Assembly (NCBI GenBank): GCA_028704415.1
Contig: JAQWFM010000003.1
Span: 1-64,000, forward strand
DNA from: Oscillospiraceae bacterium
Lineage (GTDB): Bacteria; Bacillota; Clostridia; Saccharofermentanales; Fastidiosipilaceae
DNA length: 64,000 nucleotides
Direction of reading: 5' to 3'
The notes beneath the pieces are model-generated. The model ran no database searches and was not told where the DNA came from. It saw only the letters and a program-made list of their open reading frames with translations. Below are positions 1 to 8,677 of this stretch, piece after piece. The number at the start of each line of letters is the position of its first letter. Positions within the stretch are counted from its first letter, which is position 1. Position numbers and translations under genes: made by a program.

Positions 1-720
1 AGACAAGACAGCCCTGGCCAAAGAGTCAATGGGGGTTCGGATAATCCATTCCAGCGGGGTTACTAATAACGACAAGAGCTGGCTCAGATAGCTGCTGCCA
101 AATATGATCAGGACAATAAAGGCCATGCCTATATAACGCTCGTACTGCATAATTTTATAATATATTTTATCCGGCATGAGTAAGCCAAAAAATTTGTAGC
201 CGTCTAGCGGCGGAACAGGCAGGAGATTAAAAATAGCCAGATAAATATTGCGGGTATACAGCGTCGCCAAAAACAAGCGCACAATCGACAGGATTGAATT
301 GATCGCGCTGCCGCTGGCCGGCTGGGCAGCGACCGTTATCACATAAAAGATGGCATAGGCCAGGTAAGCGGCAACAGCCATAATCAGGTTGGCGCTTATA
401 CCGGCAATACTGACCAGAGCAATTCCCTTGCGGACGGTATACTTGCGGTTAAAGCGGTTGGGATTAAAAGGGACTGGCTTAGCCCAGGCTACCGGCGCGC
501 CGATCAAAATCAGCAGGCCTCCCACCGGATCCAGATGAGCCAGCGGGTTCAGCGTGACTCGCCCGGCTTCTTTACCCGTGCTGTCCCCCAAAGCGTTAGC
601 TACCCAGGCATGCGCACACTCATGTACCGACAGGGACAGCAGTAATGCCAGCATCCCGATCAGATAAGAGGTCAGATCCGACATAGAAAATTGGGTGAAA
701 TTAAAGAGTGCTGCTATCAT
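1..720 (-). CDS. Site-2 protease family (M50) membrane metalloprotease, partial
   Basis: The frame is open from an ATG at 720 to the window edge, so the C-terminus is missing. About 240 codons are visible. After a short N-terminal hydrophobic segment there is a zinc-protease HEXXH motif (HECAH), followed by the LNPLAHLDPVG block and, further on, NLLPVPPLDGYKF, which is the NPDG-like second motif of rhomboid-like/FpoB-type site-2 proteases. Several hydrophobic helices surround these motifs, so it is a polytopic membrane protease acting in or next to the membrane. The ATG overlaps the ileS stop codon as ATGA, so it is probably translationally coupled to ileS. The substrate cannot be told from the sequence. 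It was missed by the ORF track because it runs off the edge. Confidence 0.85.
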   Translation of the reverse strand, partial: MIAALFNFTQFSMSDLTSYLIGMLALLLSLSVHECAHAWVANALGDSTGKEAGRVTLNPLAHLDPVGGLLILIGAPVAWAKPVPFNPNRFNRKYTVRKGIALVSIAGISANLIMAVAAYLAYAIFYVITVAAQPASGSAINSILSIVRLFLATLYTRNIYLAIFNLLPVPPLDGYKFFGLLMPDKIYYKIMQYERYIGMAFIVLIIFGSSYLSQLLSLLVTPLEWIIRTPIDSLARAVLS

Positions 721-3700
721 GCTGGCCTTACCCGCTCCACTTTTAGCCGGCAAGGCAGGCCGTTTATGGACCAGTCCTTCCCGTCTGGCGTTGAATCTGC
801 GGCCGCTATACTGACCGCCAGGACATCCCGGCTGATGTCAGCCTGATATTTCTGGATAACCGTCTGCAACTTAGTCCCGGCCTGATAAGTCAGTTTGATG
901 CGGTCAGTTACTTCAAAGTCACTATCCTTGCGCATCGTCTGAATTTTACTGACCAGTTCTCTGACCAGACCTTCCTCAATCAACTCCGGTGTCAGTTTCA
1001 AATTTAGGGCAATCGTTATATCCCGGTCTTTCTGGGTATTGTACCCGCTGACCTCCTCAGCTTCAATTAATAAATCAGACGCTTCCAGTCTGACCGTCGT
1101 CTCATCCAGTTTCACTTCAATAAAGTGCTGCCGCTGCAGATCCTGATATGCTTTTTGACCATCCAGTAGCTTAAGCGCCGAACTAAGCTTAGGTATCAGT
1201 TTGCCCAGACGCTTGCCCAGGGTCTTCAGTTGCGGCTTAAAGCTATAATTTTGCAGTTCATCCATATTATTGATATAGGTTAAAGTTTTGATATTCAGTT
1301 CATCCTTAATCAGCTCATTAAAGCCGGCCGGCAGTTCACGGGGGCTTTGCACCAGGATTTGGGCCAGAGGCTGGCGATTTTTCAGGTTACTCTGATTTCT
1401 GGCAGCGCGGCCCAGCGTCACAATTCTTAAAACCTCATCCATTTGGGTCTCCAGCTCAGGCTGAATCCAGGCTGGGCAGACCTGCGGGAAGCGGTTCAGA
1501 TGAACACTTGGCGCAGCAGCAGTTTCAGAATTAAGGACCAGATTCCGGTAAATGGTTTCACTGATAAACGGCAAAAACGGTGCTGTCAGCAGGGCCAGAT
1601 TTTTAAGGCAAGTATACAAGATCAAATAGGCGTTGATCTTATCCTGAGTCATCTCATGGCCCCAATAACGCTCCCGTCCACGTCTGACATACCAGTTGGA
1701 TAATTCATCGGCAAATGTCGCCAGACCGCGGGCCGCGCCGGTTATGTCATATCGGTCCAAAGACTGGTCCGTCTGGCTGATAACGGTATTTAAGCGGGAT
1801 AATATCCAGCGGTCCATCACTGCCAGCGAAGCATAGTTCAGGCGATAATCCGCCGGGTTGAAGCCGTCAATATTGGCGTACAGCACATAAAAGGCATATG
1901 TATTCCAGAATGTCGCCATAAATTTACGCTGCGTTTCAGCAACCGCCTCAGCTGAAAAGCGGCTGGGCAGCCAGGGCTGGGAATTGGTATAAAAATACCA
2001 GCGCACCGCGTCAGCCCCGAATTTATCCAGGACAGACCAGGGATCCACCACATTGCCTTTATGCTTGCTCATCTTAAGGCCGTTTTTATCCTGAACCAGG
2101 CCCATGACAATGACATTTTTATACGGAGACTGATTGAACAGCGCCGTGGAAATAGCGATCAGCGAATAAAACCAGCCGCGGGTCTGATCCTGAGCTTCTG
2201 AAATAAAATCAGCCGGATAATGCTGTTCAAATAATTCGCGGTTTTCAAACGGGTAATGGAACTGGGCAAAGGGCATGGCTCCAGAATCAAACCAGCAGTC
2301 AATCACTTCCGGCACCCGGGTCATCTGCTTACCACACTCAGGGCACTTGAGATGGACCTGATCAATATAGGGCTTATGCAGTTCAATGTCAGCCGGGCAG
2401 TCGTCCGACAATTGCCTGAGCTCCTCGATTGAGCCGATCACATGTTCATGACCGTCAGGACAAGTCCAGACCGGCAGGGGTGTGCCCCAGTAACGTTCGC
2501 GTGAAAGACCCCAGTCCACCACGTTATCCAGGAAATTGCCAAAACGTCCGTCCCTGATGCTCTCCGGGATCCAGTTAACCCCGGCGTTGTTTTGCATGAG
2601 CTGATCATGCAGCGCAGTCATACGGATAAACCAGCTGTGGCGGGCATAATAGATCAGGGGTGTATCGCAGCGCCAGCAAAAGGGGTAACTGTGCTCTATT
2701 TTGAGGGTACGGAACAATTTGCCATCAGCTTCCAGTTTTTGCAGAATCGGCAGATCCGCGTCCTTGCAGAACCGGCCGGCAAAATCCGTAACCTCAGGCG
2801 GCATCGTGCCGTCCTCCTGCACCAGCTGTACAAAGGGCAAATCATAGTGCCGGCCGATTCTGGCGTCGTCTTCGCCAAATGCCGGGGCAATGTGAACAAT
2901 ACCCGTGCCTTCATCCAAGCTGACGTAATCATCCATGGTGACGTAGTAAGCCTTTTTATGGCTTTGCCGGATCCGCTCCAGCGCATAGGGGAACAAAGGC
3001 TCATAAGCCTTGCCTTCCAGGTCACGGCCTTTGAACTCGGCCAGGACGCGGGTATGCTCTTCACCCAGCAAAGCCGCATACAAGGACTTCGCCAGGTAAT
3101 AACGAACCGTCCGGCCGCTTTCCTCAGTTTCCACCAGGACATAATCAGCTTCAGGATTAACACAGAGGGCTACGTTTGACGGCAACGTCCAGGGGGTGGT
3201 GGTCCAGGCAATAAATGAGGTATCGGCCTCACCCGGTACAGCAAAGCGCACAAAAGCGGAGGTATCCTTTACATCTTTATAACCTTGCGCCACTTCATGG
3301 CTGGATAAAGACGTGCCGCAGCGGGGGCAGTAGGGCACCACTTTATAGCCCTCATAAAGGAGGCCCTTCTCCCAGATCTGCTTAAGCGCCCACCATTCTG
3401 ATTCAATATATGTATTGTCATACGTGACATAAGGGTGGTCCATATCCCCCCAAAAGCCAACCCGATCCGACATCTGTTCCCACTCATCCTTATAGGTCCA
3501 GACACTTTGTTTGCATTTCCGGATAAACGGTTCAATCCCGTAAGCCTCAATCTGCGGCTTGCCGTTGATACCCAGAGCTTTTTCCACCTCAAGTTCAACC
3601 GGCAGGCCGTGGGTATCCCACCCGGCTTTAAAGAGCACCTGATACCCCTTCATCCGGCGGTAACGCGGAATAATATCTTTGATGGCCCGGGTCAATATAT

Positions 3701-3872
3701 GCCCGATATGCGGTTTTCCGTTAGCCGTAGGGGGCCCGTCATATACCGTGTAGACAGGTCCGTCAGGATTACTGACTCTGGCCTGTTCCTCAATTTTCTG
3801 ACTTTTCCAGAATTCAGTAACGGATTTTTCACGCTCAGCAAAATGCATATCATTGGGTACTTTTTGGTACAT
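717..3872 (-). CDS. ileS: Isoleucyl-tRNA synthetase, long type-2 form
   Basis: Charges tRNA-Ile with isoleucine in the cytoplasm. Class I signatures are present: PHIGH near residue 55 and KMSKHKGN, together with GWDTHGLPVE, the CPRCG metal-site motif and the tryptophan-rich editing/anticodon regions. The length of 1051 residues, the KMSK-x-KGNVVDPW form of the second motif and the long C-terminus match the eukaryote-like type-2 IleRS rather than the shorter type 1 of about 930 residues. I chose the ATG at 3872 over the longer track start because GGAGGT lies at the right distance just upstream and the protein then begins like its family (MYQKVPNDMHFAEREK). It follows a structured leader with a terminator-like hairpin and overlaps the downstream protease gene by ATGA. 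Confidence 0.97.
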   Translation of the reverse strand: MYQKVPNDMHFAEREKSVTEFWKSQKIEEQARVSNPDGPVYTVYDGPPTANGKPHIGHILTRAIKDIIPRYRRMKGYQVLFKAGWDTHGLPVELEVEKALGINGKPQIEAYGIEPFIRKCKQSVWTYKDEWEQMSDRVGFWGDMDHPYVTYDNTYIESEWWALKQIWEKGLLYEGYKVVPYCPRCGTSLSSHEVAQGYKDVKDTSAFVRFAVPGEADTSFIAWTTTPWTLPSNVALCVNPEADYVLVETEESGRTVRYYLAKSLYAALLGEEHTRVLAEFKGRDLEGKAYEPLFPYALERIRQSHKKAYYVTMDDYVSLDEGTGIVHIAPAFGEDDARIGRHYDLPFVQLVQEDGTMPPEVTDFAGRFCKDADLPILQKLEADGKLFRTLKIEHSYPFCWRCDTPLIYYARHSWFIRMTALHDQLMQNNAGVNWIPESIRDGRFGNFLDNVVDWGLSRERYWGTPLPVWTCPDGHEHVIGSIEELRQLSDDCPADIELHKPYIDQVHLKCPECGKQMTRVPEVIDCWFDSGAMPFAQFHYPFENRELFEQHYPADFISEAQDQTRGWFYSLIAISTALFNQSPYKNVIVMGLVQDKNGLKMSKHKGNVVDPWSVLDKFGADAVRWYFYTNSQPWLPSRFSAEAVAETQRKFMATFWNTYAFYVLYANIDGFNPADYRLNYASLAVMDRWILSRLNTVISQTDQSLDRYDITGAARGLATFADELSNWYVRRGRERYWGHEMTQDKINAYLILYTCLKNLALLTAPFLPFISETIYRNLVLNSETAAAPSVHLNRFPQVCPAWIQPELETQMDEVLRIVTLGRAARNQSNLKNRQPLAQILVQSPRELPAGFNELIKDELNIKTLTYINNMDELQNYSFKPQLKTLGKRLGKLIPKLSSALKLLDGQKAYQDLQRQHFIEVKLDETTVRLEASDLLIEAEEVSGYNTQKDRDITIALNLKLTPELIEEGLVRELVSKIQTMRKDSDFEVTDRIKLTYQAGTKLQTVIQKYQADISRDVLAVSIAAADSTPDGKDWSINGLPCRLKVERVRPA

Positions 3873-3901
3873 ATCTGACCTCCGGTAATAGCGATAAAAA
3901 A

Positions 3902-3927
3902 GGCCTTCCTCACGTAAGAAGAATGCC
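3902..3927 (-). terminator. Terminator-like hairpin in the ileS leader (possible attenuator)
   Basis: Read on the minus strand, GGCATTCTTC, a TTACGT loop and GAGGAAGGCC form a ten-pair stem with one mismatch and one wobble, followed directly by TTTTTT. It lies between the promoter and the ileS ribosome binding site, so it would stop transcription inside the leader unless it is prevented from forming. That suggests attenuation. I could not find a clear T-box consensus (AGGGTGGNACCGCG) or specifier loop, so the controlling ligand is unknown. Confidence 0.5.
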
Positions 3928-3969
3928 ACGCCTCCAGCCAGCTAAACTGCAAGTACGCGCCGACTACAG

Positions 3970-3990
3970 GGACAAGTCTGCTGCTTGTCC
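3970..3990 (-). other. Stem-loop in the ileS leader RNA
   Basis: GGACAAG and CTTGTCC form a perfect seven-pair stem with a seven-base loop. Flanking CCGA and TCGG can pair outside it to give a longer two-layer structure. It lies upstream of the terminator-like hairpin and may be part of the same regulatory leader. Confidence 0.5.
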
Positions 3991-4028
3991 AATCGACTCG
4001 GGGCAGCCCTCTGACCGCGTTGACGTTT

Positions 4029-4034
4029 ATTATA
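4029..4034 (-). promoter_or_regulatory. Extended -10 promoter of ileS
   Basis: TGCTATAAT on the minus strand is a full extended -10 element. The matching -35 at 17 bases (TTCGCC) is poor, as is usual for extended -10 promoters. It would give a leader of roughly 150 bases before the ileS start. Confidence 0.6.
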
Positions 4035-4152
4035 GCATAGTAACTAGGATTGGCGAAAACCTGTGTATCATTACAAGTCAGAATATGCCGGCAGGCTTGC
4101 CGAACGCCATTTTGCAAGTGCTTGAGGCAGGGTATTGCTTCCGCATTAATGC

Positions 4153-4179
4153 AAAAAAGCCGCCAGTAAAACTGACAGC
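4153..4179 (-). terminator. Intrinsic terminator of tRNA-Pro
   Basis: GCTGTCAG, loop TTTTA and CTGGCGGC form eight pairs, two of them wobble, followed by six T residues on the minus strand. It begins four bases after the tRNA 3' end. Confidence 0.75.
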
Positions 4180-4182
4180 TTG

Positions 4183-4258
4183 TGGTCGGAGTGAGAAGAC
4201 TCGAACTTCCGGCCTCTTGGTCCCGAACCAAGCGCTCTACCACCTGAGCCACACCCCG
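4183..4258 (-). tRNA. tRNA-Pro (anticodon CGG)
   Basis: The minus strand folds as a 76-base tRNA. The acceptor stem is CGGGGTG/CACTCCG with one G-T pair, the D arm contains GGCTCAGGTGGTAGAGC, the anticodon stem is CTTGG/CCAAG with loop TTCGGGA, and the T arm contains GTTCGAGTC. The encoded 3' end is ACCA. The anticodon read from the loop is CGG, which decodes the proline codon CCG. It has its own promoter and terminator. Confidence 0.95.
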
Positions 4259-4271
4259 ATTGCGAGTTTTA

Positions 4272-4300
4272 ATATTACTCAGATAAACCAACTATGTCAA
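4272..4300 (-). promoter_or_regulatory. Sigma-A-type promoter of tRNA-Pro
   Basis: On the minus strand a perfect TTGACA is followed after 17 bases by TAATAT, and the tRNA 5' end is 13 bases further on. This is one of the strongest promoter matches in the window, as expected for a stable RNA gene. Confidence 0.8.
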
Positions 4301-4472
4301 TAGCCAGGCCGAATATTTGTTGCCGACCTCAATTGAAAAAGTTAATTCCTGTATTAAGTTGAATTTTCCTGTTCCGAATTATTGAGGGATAAAGATAGCG
4401 TTTAGTTTTTCTGTACTAAACTGTATGATTTTCATTGGTCATCCTTCCTCCCCGGCAGAGTAGGAGAAAATC

Positions 4473-4891
4473 ATGAATAAACAGCAACATATGGCTATCA
4501 ATACACGTACCACCATCGAAACAGAACTGGTTAAGAAAAACAGCACATCTGCAAAAATCACGCAGATGAATTGATGCAGCCAGAACAGACCTTTTATACC
4601 TATGTGGCTCATGGACTGCTCTCCGCACGGAACCTTGACATGCCCAGAGCGGCAAGGATGCGGCCAAGAAAAACAAAACCGAAAGCGTTAAAAGTCGATA
4701 AGTCCTGCCGGATTGGACGGACTTACCGGGAATATCAGGCGTATCACAAAGAGAATCCCGACATTCCTGTCCGACAGTTAGATTCCGTTGAAGGAATCAA
4801 AGGCGGTACCGTTCTCCTTACGATCCACTTTGTCCAGCAGGAATTCCAACTGGCCTGTCTGCGACCATCCAATGATTCACGGAAAAAGTAA
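4473..4891 (+). pseudogene. IS30-family transposase remnant
   Basis: Two pieces in different frames together resemble an internally deleted IS30-family transposase. The first, from the ATG at 4473 (AGGAG upstream), gives about 33 residues resembling the N-terminal helix-turn-helix start. The second, 4571-4891, reads SARNLDMPR, then KALKVDKSCRIGRTY, then a stretch with LDSVEGIKGGTVLLTIHFV. The last part is the segment around the first catalytic aspartate of the DDE domain, and here the DT/DS position is kept as LDSVEG. The frame breaks between the two pieces and the rest of the catalytic domain is absent, so it cannot make an active transposase. Terminal inverted repeats were not recognised with confidence. 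Confidence 0.7.
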
Positions 4892-5461
4892 ATGCACCCT
4901 CGCTGTTTAAGTGGAATTTAACCGTGCATAGTAGAATTTACGTTTGTAATTGCCCCTTTGTTGCCGGAGGGGAAATTCAGAGAAGTCAGACGTCAACTGG
5001 CAGCCTGGCCCAGCACAAGTGGCCATAAGTAGCTCTGAAGCTAAGCCCGGCAAACCGGGTGATTCGTCTTGCCGCAAAGTGGATCCCATCACGCGGCCAG
5101 CCAGACTGTGCCCAGAACTAAACCGGCACATCCGTCTTAAAAACATCAAATCCCGGCAGCTCGCCGGGCCTCCCCGTGCCGGCGCACTGCCATAGCGGGC
5201 CGCTGCGCGCCTGGTATTGGCTTGGCTTTTACCTGTTCCGCCTGACAACTTTTCCCTTTGGGCAGGTACACGCAGTATAATCAGTTAGAAATAGCTAACC
5301 AGCGGTTCCGTTATCTTACCGCACGGATCCGCCCCGTTTGGGGACAGACGTGTCAGGTAAATCTGTCCCTCCCGTCGCGCTGGTTTGCGCAGAGCCATCC
5401 GGGAGCTGACGCGGGCTGCCGGCGACTGATCCGCTACCTGAAGGCATAAGGAGGAACGGTA
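4892..5461 (+). other. Gene-poor stretch after the transposase remnant
   Basis: About 570 bases without a convincing gene. Three short overlapping open frames on both strands (track entries of 63 to 113 residues) show no recognisable family, no good ribosome binding site and low-complexity composition, so I treat them as spurious. A TATAAT at about 5275-5280 could be a -10 box for the following gene but lacks a good -35. The stretch may be debris from the IS30 element or another insertion. Confidence 0.5.
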
Positions 5462-6103
5462 ATGAATTATATCGGGATGCCCCTGGCGATATGGGTGCTA
5501 TTCTCAAAGTCATTCCAGGTACAGCTCACTAAAGAGTTCGCTTACGATGCGGCCACAGCTAAAAAGGTAACGGAGAAAGCAAAAGCAAAGTATCGCCACC
5601 TGATCCGGGAACTGCCAGCCTTTGAACAGGCCGATCCTTTCAAAATGAACCTCGTGAGCTGCGCCATGCTGGGAGCGTATGTTCTTGCCATGCCGGAACG
5701 TCCGAACGCAGACAGACTGGCGGATTACTACGCCCGGGCCATGCTGACGCCGGTTTTGCGGTGGTTTTGTCGCCGGCGGGGGAAAAACATCTTTACCCCC
5801 CAGGCCATAGAGCGCATGAAAACTGCCTCCGCGTTAAAAGCCGCTGACCGCAACCCCTTTTCATGGAACCTGGACTTTTACGGGTATCCGGACGGCAGCG
5901 GCTATGAGGTGCGGTTTTCAAAGTGCGGCATCTGTACGCTGATGCAAAAGCTGGGCCTGTATGACCTGACGCCCGCGCTCTGCCGGCTGGACTATACCAT
6001 GAGTGATGCCGGTGGCGCGACGGATTTTAAGCGGAACTGTACGCTTGCTTCCGGCGGGCCGTACTGCGACTGTGGCTATAAGCGGAGGACCGGAAAAGGA
6101 TAG
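5462..6103 (+). CDS. L-2-amino-thiazoline-4-carboxylic acid hydrolase family protein
   Basis: A 213-residue protein with the layout of the ATC hydrolase family. It has a helical N-terminus, then a CGICTLMQKLGL segment, and a C-terminal part with LCRLDYTMSD and a final CTLASGGPYCDCGY, where the conserved cysteines and the LA-x-GG motif lie. The founding member of the family opens the ring of L-2-amino-thiazoline-4-carboxylate on the way to L-cysteine. Many members are uncharacterised, so the substrate here is unknown. AAGGAGG lies well placed before the ATG. It stands alone on the plus strand beside the IS30 remnant and converges on folA, suggesting accessory DNA. Confidence 0.7.
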   Translation: MNYIGMPLAIWVLFSKSFQVQLTKEFAYDAATAKKVTEKAKAKYRHLIRELPAFEQADPFKMNLVSCAMLGAYVLAMPERPNADRLADYYARAMLTPVLRWFCRRRGKNIFTPQAIERMKTASALKAADRNPFSWNLDFYGYPDGSGYEVRFSKCGICTLMQKLGLYDLTPALCRLDYTMSDAGGATDFKRNCTLASGGPYCDCGYKRRTGKG

Positions 6104-6208
6104 TTTATGACCGCCCCACACGCATCAGCAGCTGCGGCAGCAAGGTCCAGGGCTGCAGCAGAAAACCCGGCACAGCACGCTATGACGGCCCCTCCGCGGC
6201 GCCCGCCC

Positions 6209-6231
6209 GCCGCCCTGATGCTGAGGGCGGC
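6209..6231 (-). terminator. Stem-loop after folA, weak terminator candidate
   Basis: GCCGCCCT and AGGGCGGC form a perfect eight-pair stem with a seven-base loop, directly after the folA stop and between two converging genes. No T-run follows on either strand, so termination by it is uncertain. Confidence 0.35.
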
Positions 6232-6232
6232 T

Positions 6233-6796
6233 TCAGGGCCTGGTTGACTGCGGTTCAGGCGAGCAGGCTTTTCGGGCGTAGCGGCAAAAACAGAAGCTGA
6301 GTTTACTGTCTGTATCAAGATAAGGTGCGGAACAGCTTACTTGCTGCCAGCCCTCAGCTTGCTCCAGATTGGGTAAAAACGCATCTGCTTCAGGGAAGCT
6401 GTAATCAATCCGGGTTATCTCCGCCTGGGAACAGTAAGGGAGAAACTGCCGAAATATACTGGCTCCGCCTATGATAAAGCAAGGCCTGGCAGATTGAGCG
6501 GCCAGTTTCAGGGCAGCCTCGACAGAACCGGCGGTTTGCGCGCCGGCGATGTGTTCAAGGCTGCGGGAGAGAATGATGTTGTCCCGTTTGGCCAGGGGTT
6601 GACCGCCGGGAAACGTGTCCAGTGTCTTGCGGCCTAAGATCACCACATTATTTAAAGTCAGGCGACGGAAATGACGCAAATCAGTCTTAATTGGCAGCAG
6701 CAACCGCCCCTCCCGGCCAAGCGCCCAGTTTTGGTCCACCGCGGCGAGCATGGTTAAGGGGTACTTCAGGTTAACTGTGGCGGTTAAGCTGTTCAT
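6233..6796 (-). CDS. folA: Dihydrofolate reductase
   Basis: Reduces dihydrofolate to tetrahydrofolate with NADPH, regenerating the folate used up by thymidylate synthase. Family landmarks are LAAVDQNWALGREG near the N-terminus, the substrate helix TDLRHFRRLT, VILGRKTLDTFPGG for NADPH binding and FIIGGASIFRQF. The protein has 187 residues, slightly longer than the usual 160 to 170, with a short charged tail. Its ATG overlaps the thyA stop as ATGA, so the two are translationally coupled, which fits their shared folate cycle. Confidence 0.95.
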   Translation of the reverse strand: MNSLTATVNLKYPLTMLAAVDQNWALGREGRLLLPIKTDLRHFRRLTLNNVVILGRKTLDTFPGGQPLAKRDNIILSRSLEHIAGAQTAGSVEAALKLAAQSARPCFIIGGASIFRQFLPYCSQAEITRIDYSFPEADAFLPNLEQAEGWQQVSCSAPYLDTDSKLSFCFCRYARKACSPEPQSTRP

Positions 6797-7623
6797 ATGG
6801 CAACCTCAAAGCGCGGGACCGCAGGCCCATGCTCATAGTTAGTCAGTTGGAAACTGTCCAGGGTAAAGTCATAAAAATTTTTGATGGCTGGGTCCAGGGT
6901 CAACGTGGGAGCCGGATAGTCAGGGCGCGCGATCAAATCCTTCACAATGGGAATATGACGGTCATAAATATGAGCATCAGCAATGACATGTAAAAACTCC
7001 CCGGGGAGCAGATCCGACACCTGGGCAAACATCATAACCAGCAGCGCATACTGTGCGACGTTAAAATTATTGGCCGCCAGCATGTCCTGGGAGCGCTGGT
7101 TCAAAATAGCATTCAGGCGGTTACCGCTCACATTAAACGTCATACTGTAAGCACAGGGATATAGATTCATCTCATGCAAATCCGCAAAATTATAAAGATT
7201 AGTCATAATTCTGCGACTGCCCGGGTTGTGTTTCAGGTCATATAAGACCCGGTCAACCTGATCAAACCAGCCTTCTTTATATAGGTTCTTGACGCCCAGC
7301 TGGTAACCGTATGCTTTGCCAATCGATCCAGTCTCATCCGCCCAGCTGTCCCAGATGTGACTGTGGAGGTCATGAATATTATTGGATTTTTTCTGCCAGA
7401 TCCATAAGATCTCATCTGCCAGCGTCTTAAAATTCATTTTCCGGATGGTCAGTAAGGGGAATTCCCGGCTTAAATCATAGCGGTTGACGATCCCAAAACA
7501 CTTAATGGTATGCGCCGCAGTTCCATCCTCCCAGTGAGGCCTGACCTGCAAAGACTCATCTGAGACCCCCTGGCTTAAGATCTGTTTGCAGTTGGCTTGA
7601 AAAATTTTATCAGTCTGACTCAT
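6793..7623 (-). CDS. thyA: Thymidylate synthase (ThyA type)
   Basis: Methylates dUMP to dTMP using methylenetetrahydrofolate. The catalytic cysteine lies in NLYPCAYSMTF (about residue 157), followed by the conserved RSQDMLAANNFNVAQYA motif and the C-terminal EVAI end, which closes over the active site in this family. The 276-residue length is normal. An AAGGAAT ribosome binding site precedes the ATG. It is coupled to folA by a four-base overlap. Confidence 0.96.
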   Translation of the reverse strand: MSQTDKIFQANCKQILSQGVSDESLQVRPHWEDGTAAHTIKCFGIVNRYDLSREFPLLTIRKMNFKTLADEILWIWQKKSNNIHDLHSHIWDSWADETGSIGKAYGYQLGVKNLYKEGWFDQVDRVLYDLKHNPGSRRIMTNLYNFADLHEMNLYPCAYSMTFNVSGNRLNAILNQRSQDMLAANNFNVAQYALLVMMFAQVSDLLPGEFLHVIADAHIYDRHIPIVKDLIARPDYPAPTLTLDPAIKNFYDFTLDSFQLTNYEHGPAVPRFEVAI

Positions 7624-7722
7624 AATCTCATTCCTTTACTACCAGCTTGTTATTTTGTCTTCATCAAGGATAGCGCTGAATAAACCTCTGCGACGTTACT
7701 TTTAGCACTCAGCGGCCACGCC

Positions 7723-8523
7723 CTAACGCGCACAAATCAGATCCTTAATCTGCTCGTACTTTTTTTCCTTTATGCCGGTTACCCGCATGATGTCCTCTGG
7801 CGAAGCAAAAGGGCCGTAAGCCTCACGATTCTTGACAATCGCGCGGGCATAACTTTCACCTATACCCGGCAGTGCGGTCAGTTCCTCCCACCCGGCGCTG
7901 TTGATGTCAATCAGCTGGGATTCAGAGCCGGCGGTCCCAGCCTGGCTTGGCTCAGCAGACGCCAGCGCCGTGGCAGAAGACTGCGCCAGCAGGTCGCCCG
8001 GCGGCTTGGCGGCTGTCACCTCATCCATAAAAGGAATCCTTACCAGGCTGTGATCCTGCAGCAGCATGGCTAAGTTTACATAGTCTGCCGCGGCGTTTTC
8101 ACACAGCCCGCCCGCTGCGGTCACCAGATCATTCAGAACACTGTCTGAGGCGATTGAATATACCCCCGGAAACTGAACCGCTCCGCTGATGTGAACCGTG
8201 ATCAGACTGGCCTGCGCAGCCGACTCCTGACCAGCCGGCGCAGTTGCCGGGGTCGGCCTGCCTTCAGGCAGGCCGGCCGCACTGCCGGTAAGCTCCGGCT
8301 GGCCGCTGCTGGTATCAGTCTCATCATCGTGAGCCGTTGATGCCGCCGGCCCCCCCGTGGCTGTGGGTTCACCTGCTACAGTCTTATCATATACAAATGC
8401 CGGCTGCGCATCAGCCATGTATTTATCATACCCGGAAAAAGCCAGTGCGGCCAGACTAAACAGCAAAACCACAGCCGCAGCTTTGATGGCCTGGCGTGAA
8501 AACGGCTGTATCGTTGCCGCCAT
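7723..8523 (-). CDS. comEA: ComEA-like helix-hairpin-helix DNA-binding competence protein
   Basis: A 266-residue protein with one N-terminal membrane helix (about residues 13-30), a long Ala/Pro/Thr-rich low-complexity linker, an SLBB domain (about 105-165, VHISGAVQFPGVYSI) and a C-terminal pair of helix-hairpin-helix motifs (IDINSAGWEELTALPGIGESYARAI, then MRVTGIKEKKYEQIKDLI). ComEA binds incoming DNA at the outer face of the membrane during natural transformation. No comEC or comEB lies next to it in this window. A good GGAGGG site precedes the ATG. Confidence 0.88.
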   Translation of the reverse strand: MAATIQPFSRQAIKAAAVVLLFSLAALAFSGYDKYMADAQPAFVYDKTVAGEPTATGGPAASTAHDDETDTSSGQPELTGSAAGLPEGRPTPATAPAGQESAAQASLITVHISGAVQFPGVYSIASDSVLNDLVTAAGGLCENAAADYVNLAMLLQDHSLVRIPFMDEVTAAKPPGDLLAQSSATALASAEPSQAGTAGSESQLIDINSAGWEELTALPGIGESYARAIVKNREAYGPFASPEDIMRVTGIKEKKYEQIKDLICAR

Positions 8524-8677
8524 ATCCTTATCCCTCCTGACTGCGTTTTAACAACGCGGTATCAGTTTAAGGATAACAAACCTTCACCTAATGCTAAGGT
8601 AAAAGTCTGACAAAGCAGGACAAAAGCGGACAGCCTGATCATTAACGCCCGGATCAACTCCGCAGGCTATTCCGGTC

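Noticed and set aside
2592-3179. 195-residue plus-strand ORF inside ileS
   Set aside because: Antisense shadow of ileS with no ribosome binding site.
3873-4022. T-box riboswitch upstream of ileS
   Set aside because: The conserved AGGGTGGNACCGCG and an isoleucine specifier loop could not be found. Kept only as a possible attenuator.
3692-4291. 199-residue minus-strand ORF covering the ileS leader and tRNA
   Set aside because: It runs through the tRNA and the ileS start, has no family features and is a shadow.
4400-4421. GTTTAGT...ACTAAAC inverted repeat near the transposase remnant
   Set aside because: Only seven-base arms and no partner at the other side, so not accepted as an insertion-sequence end.
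4907-5449. Short ORFs on both strands
   Set aside because: No good ribosome binding site, no recognised family and overlapping opposite frames.
7702-7710. TTAGCACTC, half of a CIRCE element upstream of comEA/thyA
   Set aside because: No matching GAGTGCTAA half nine bases downstream, so it is chance.
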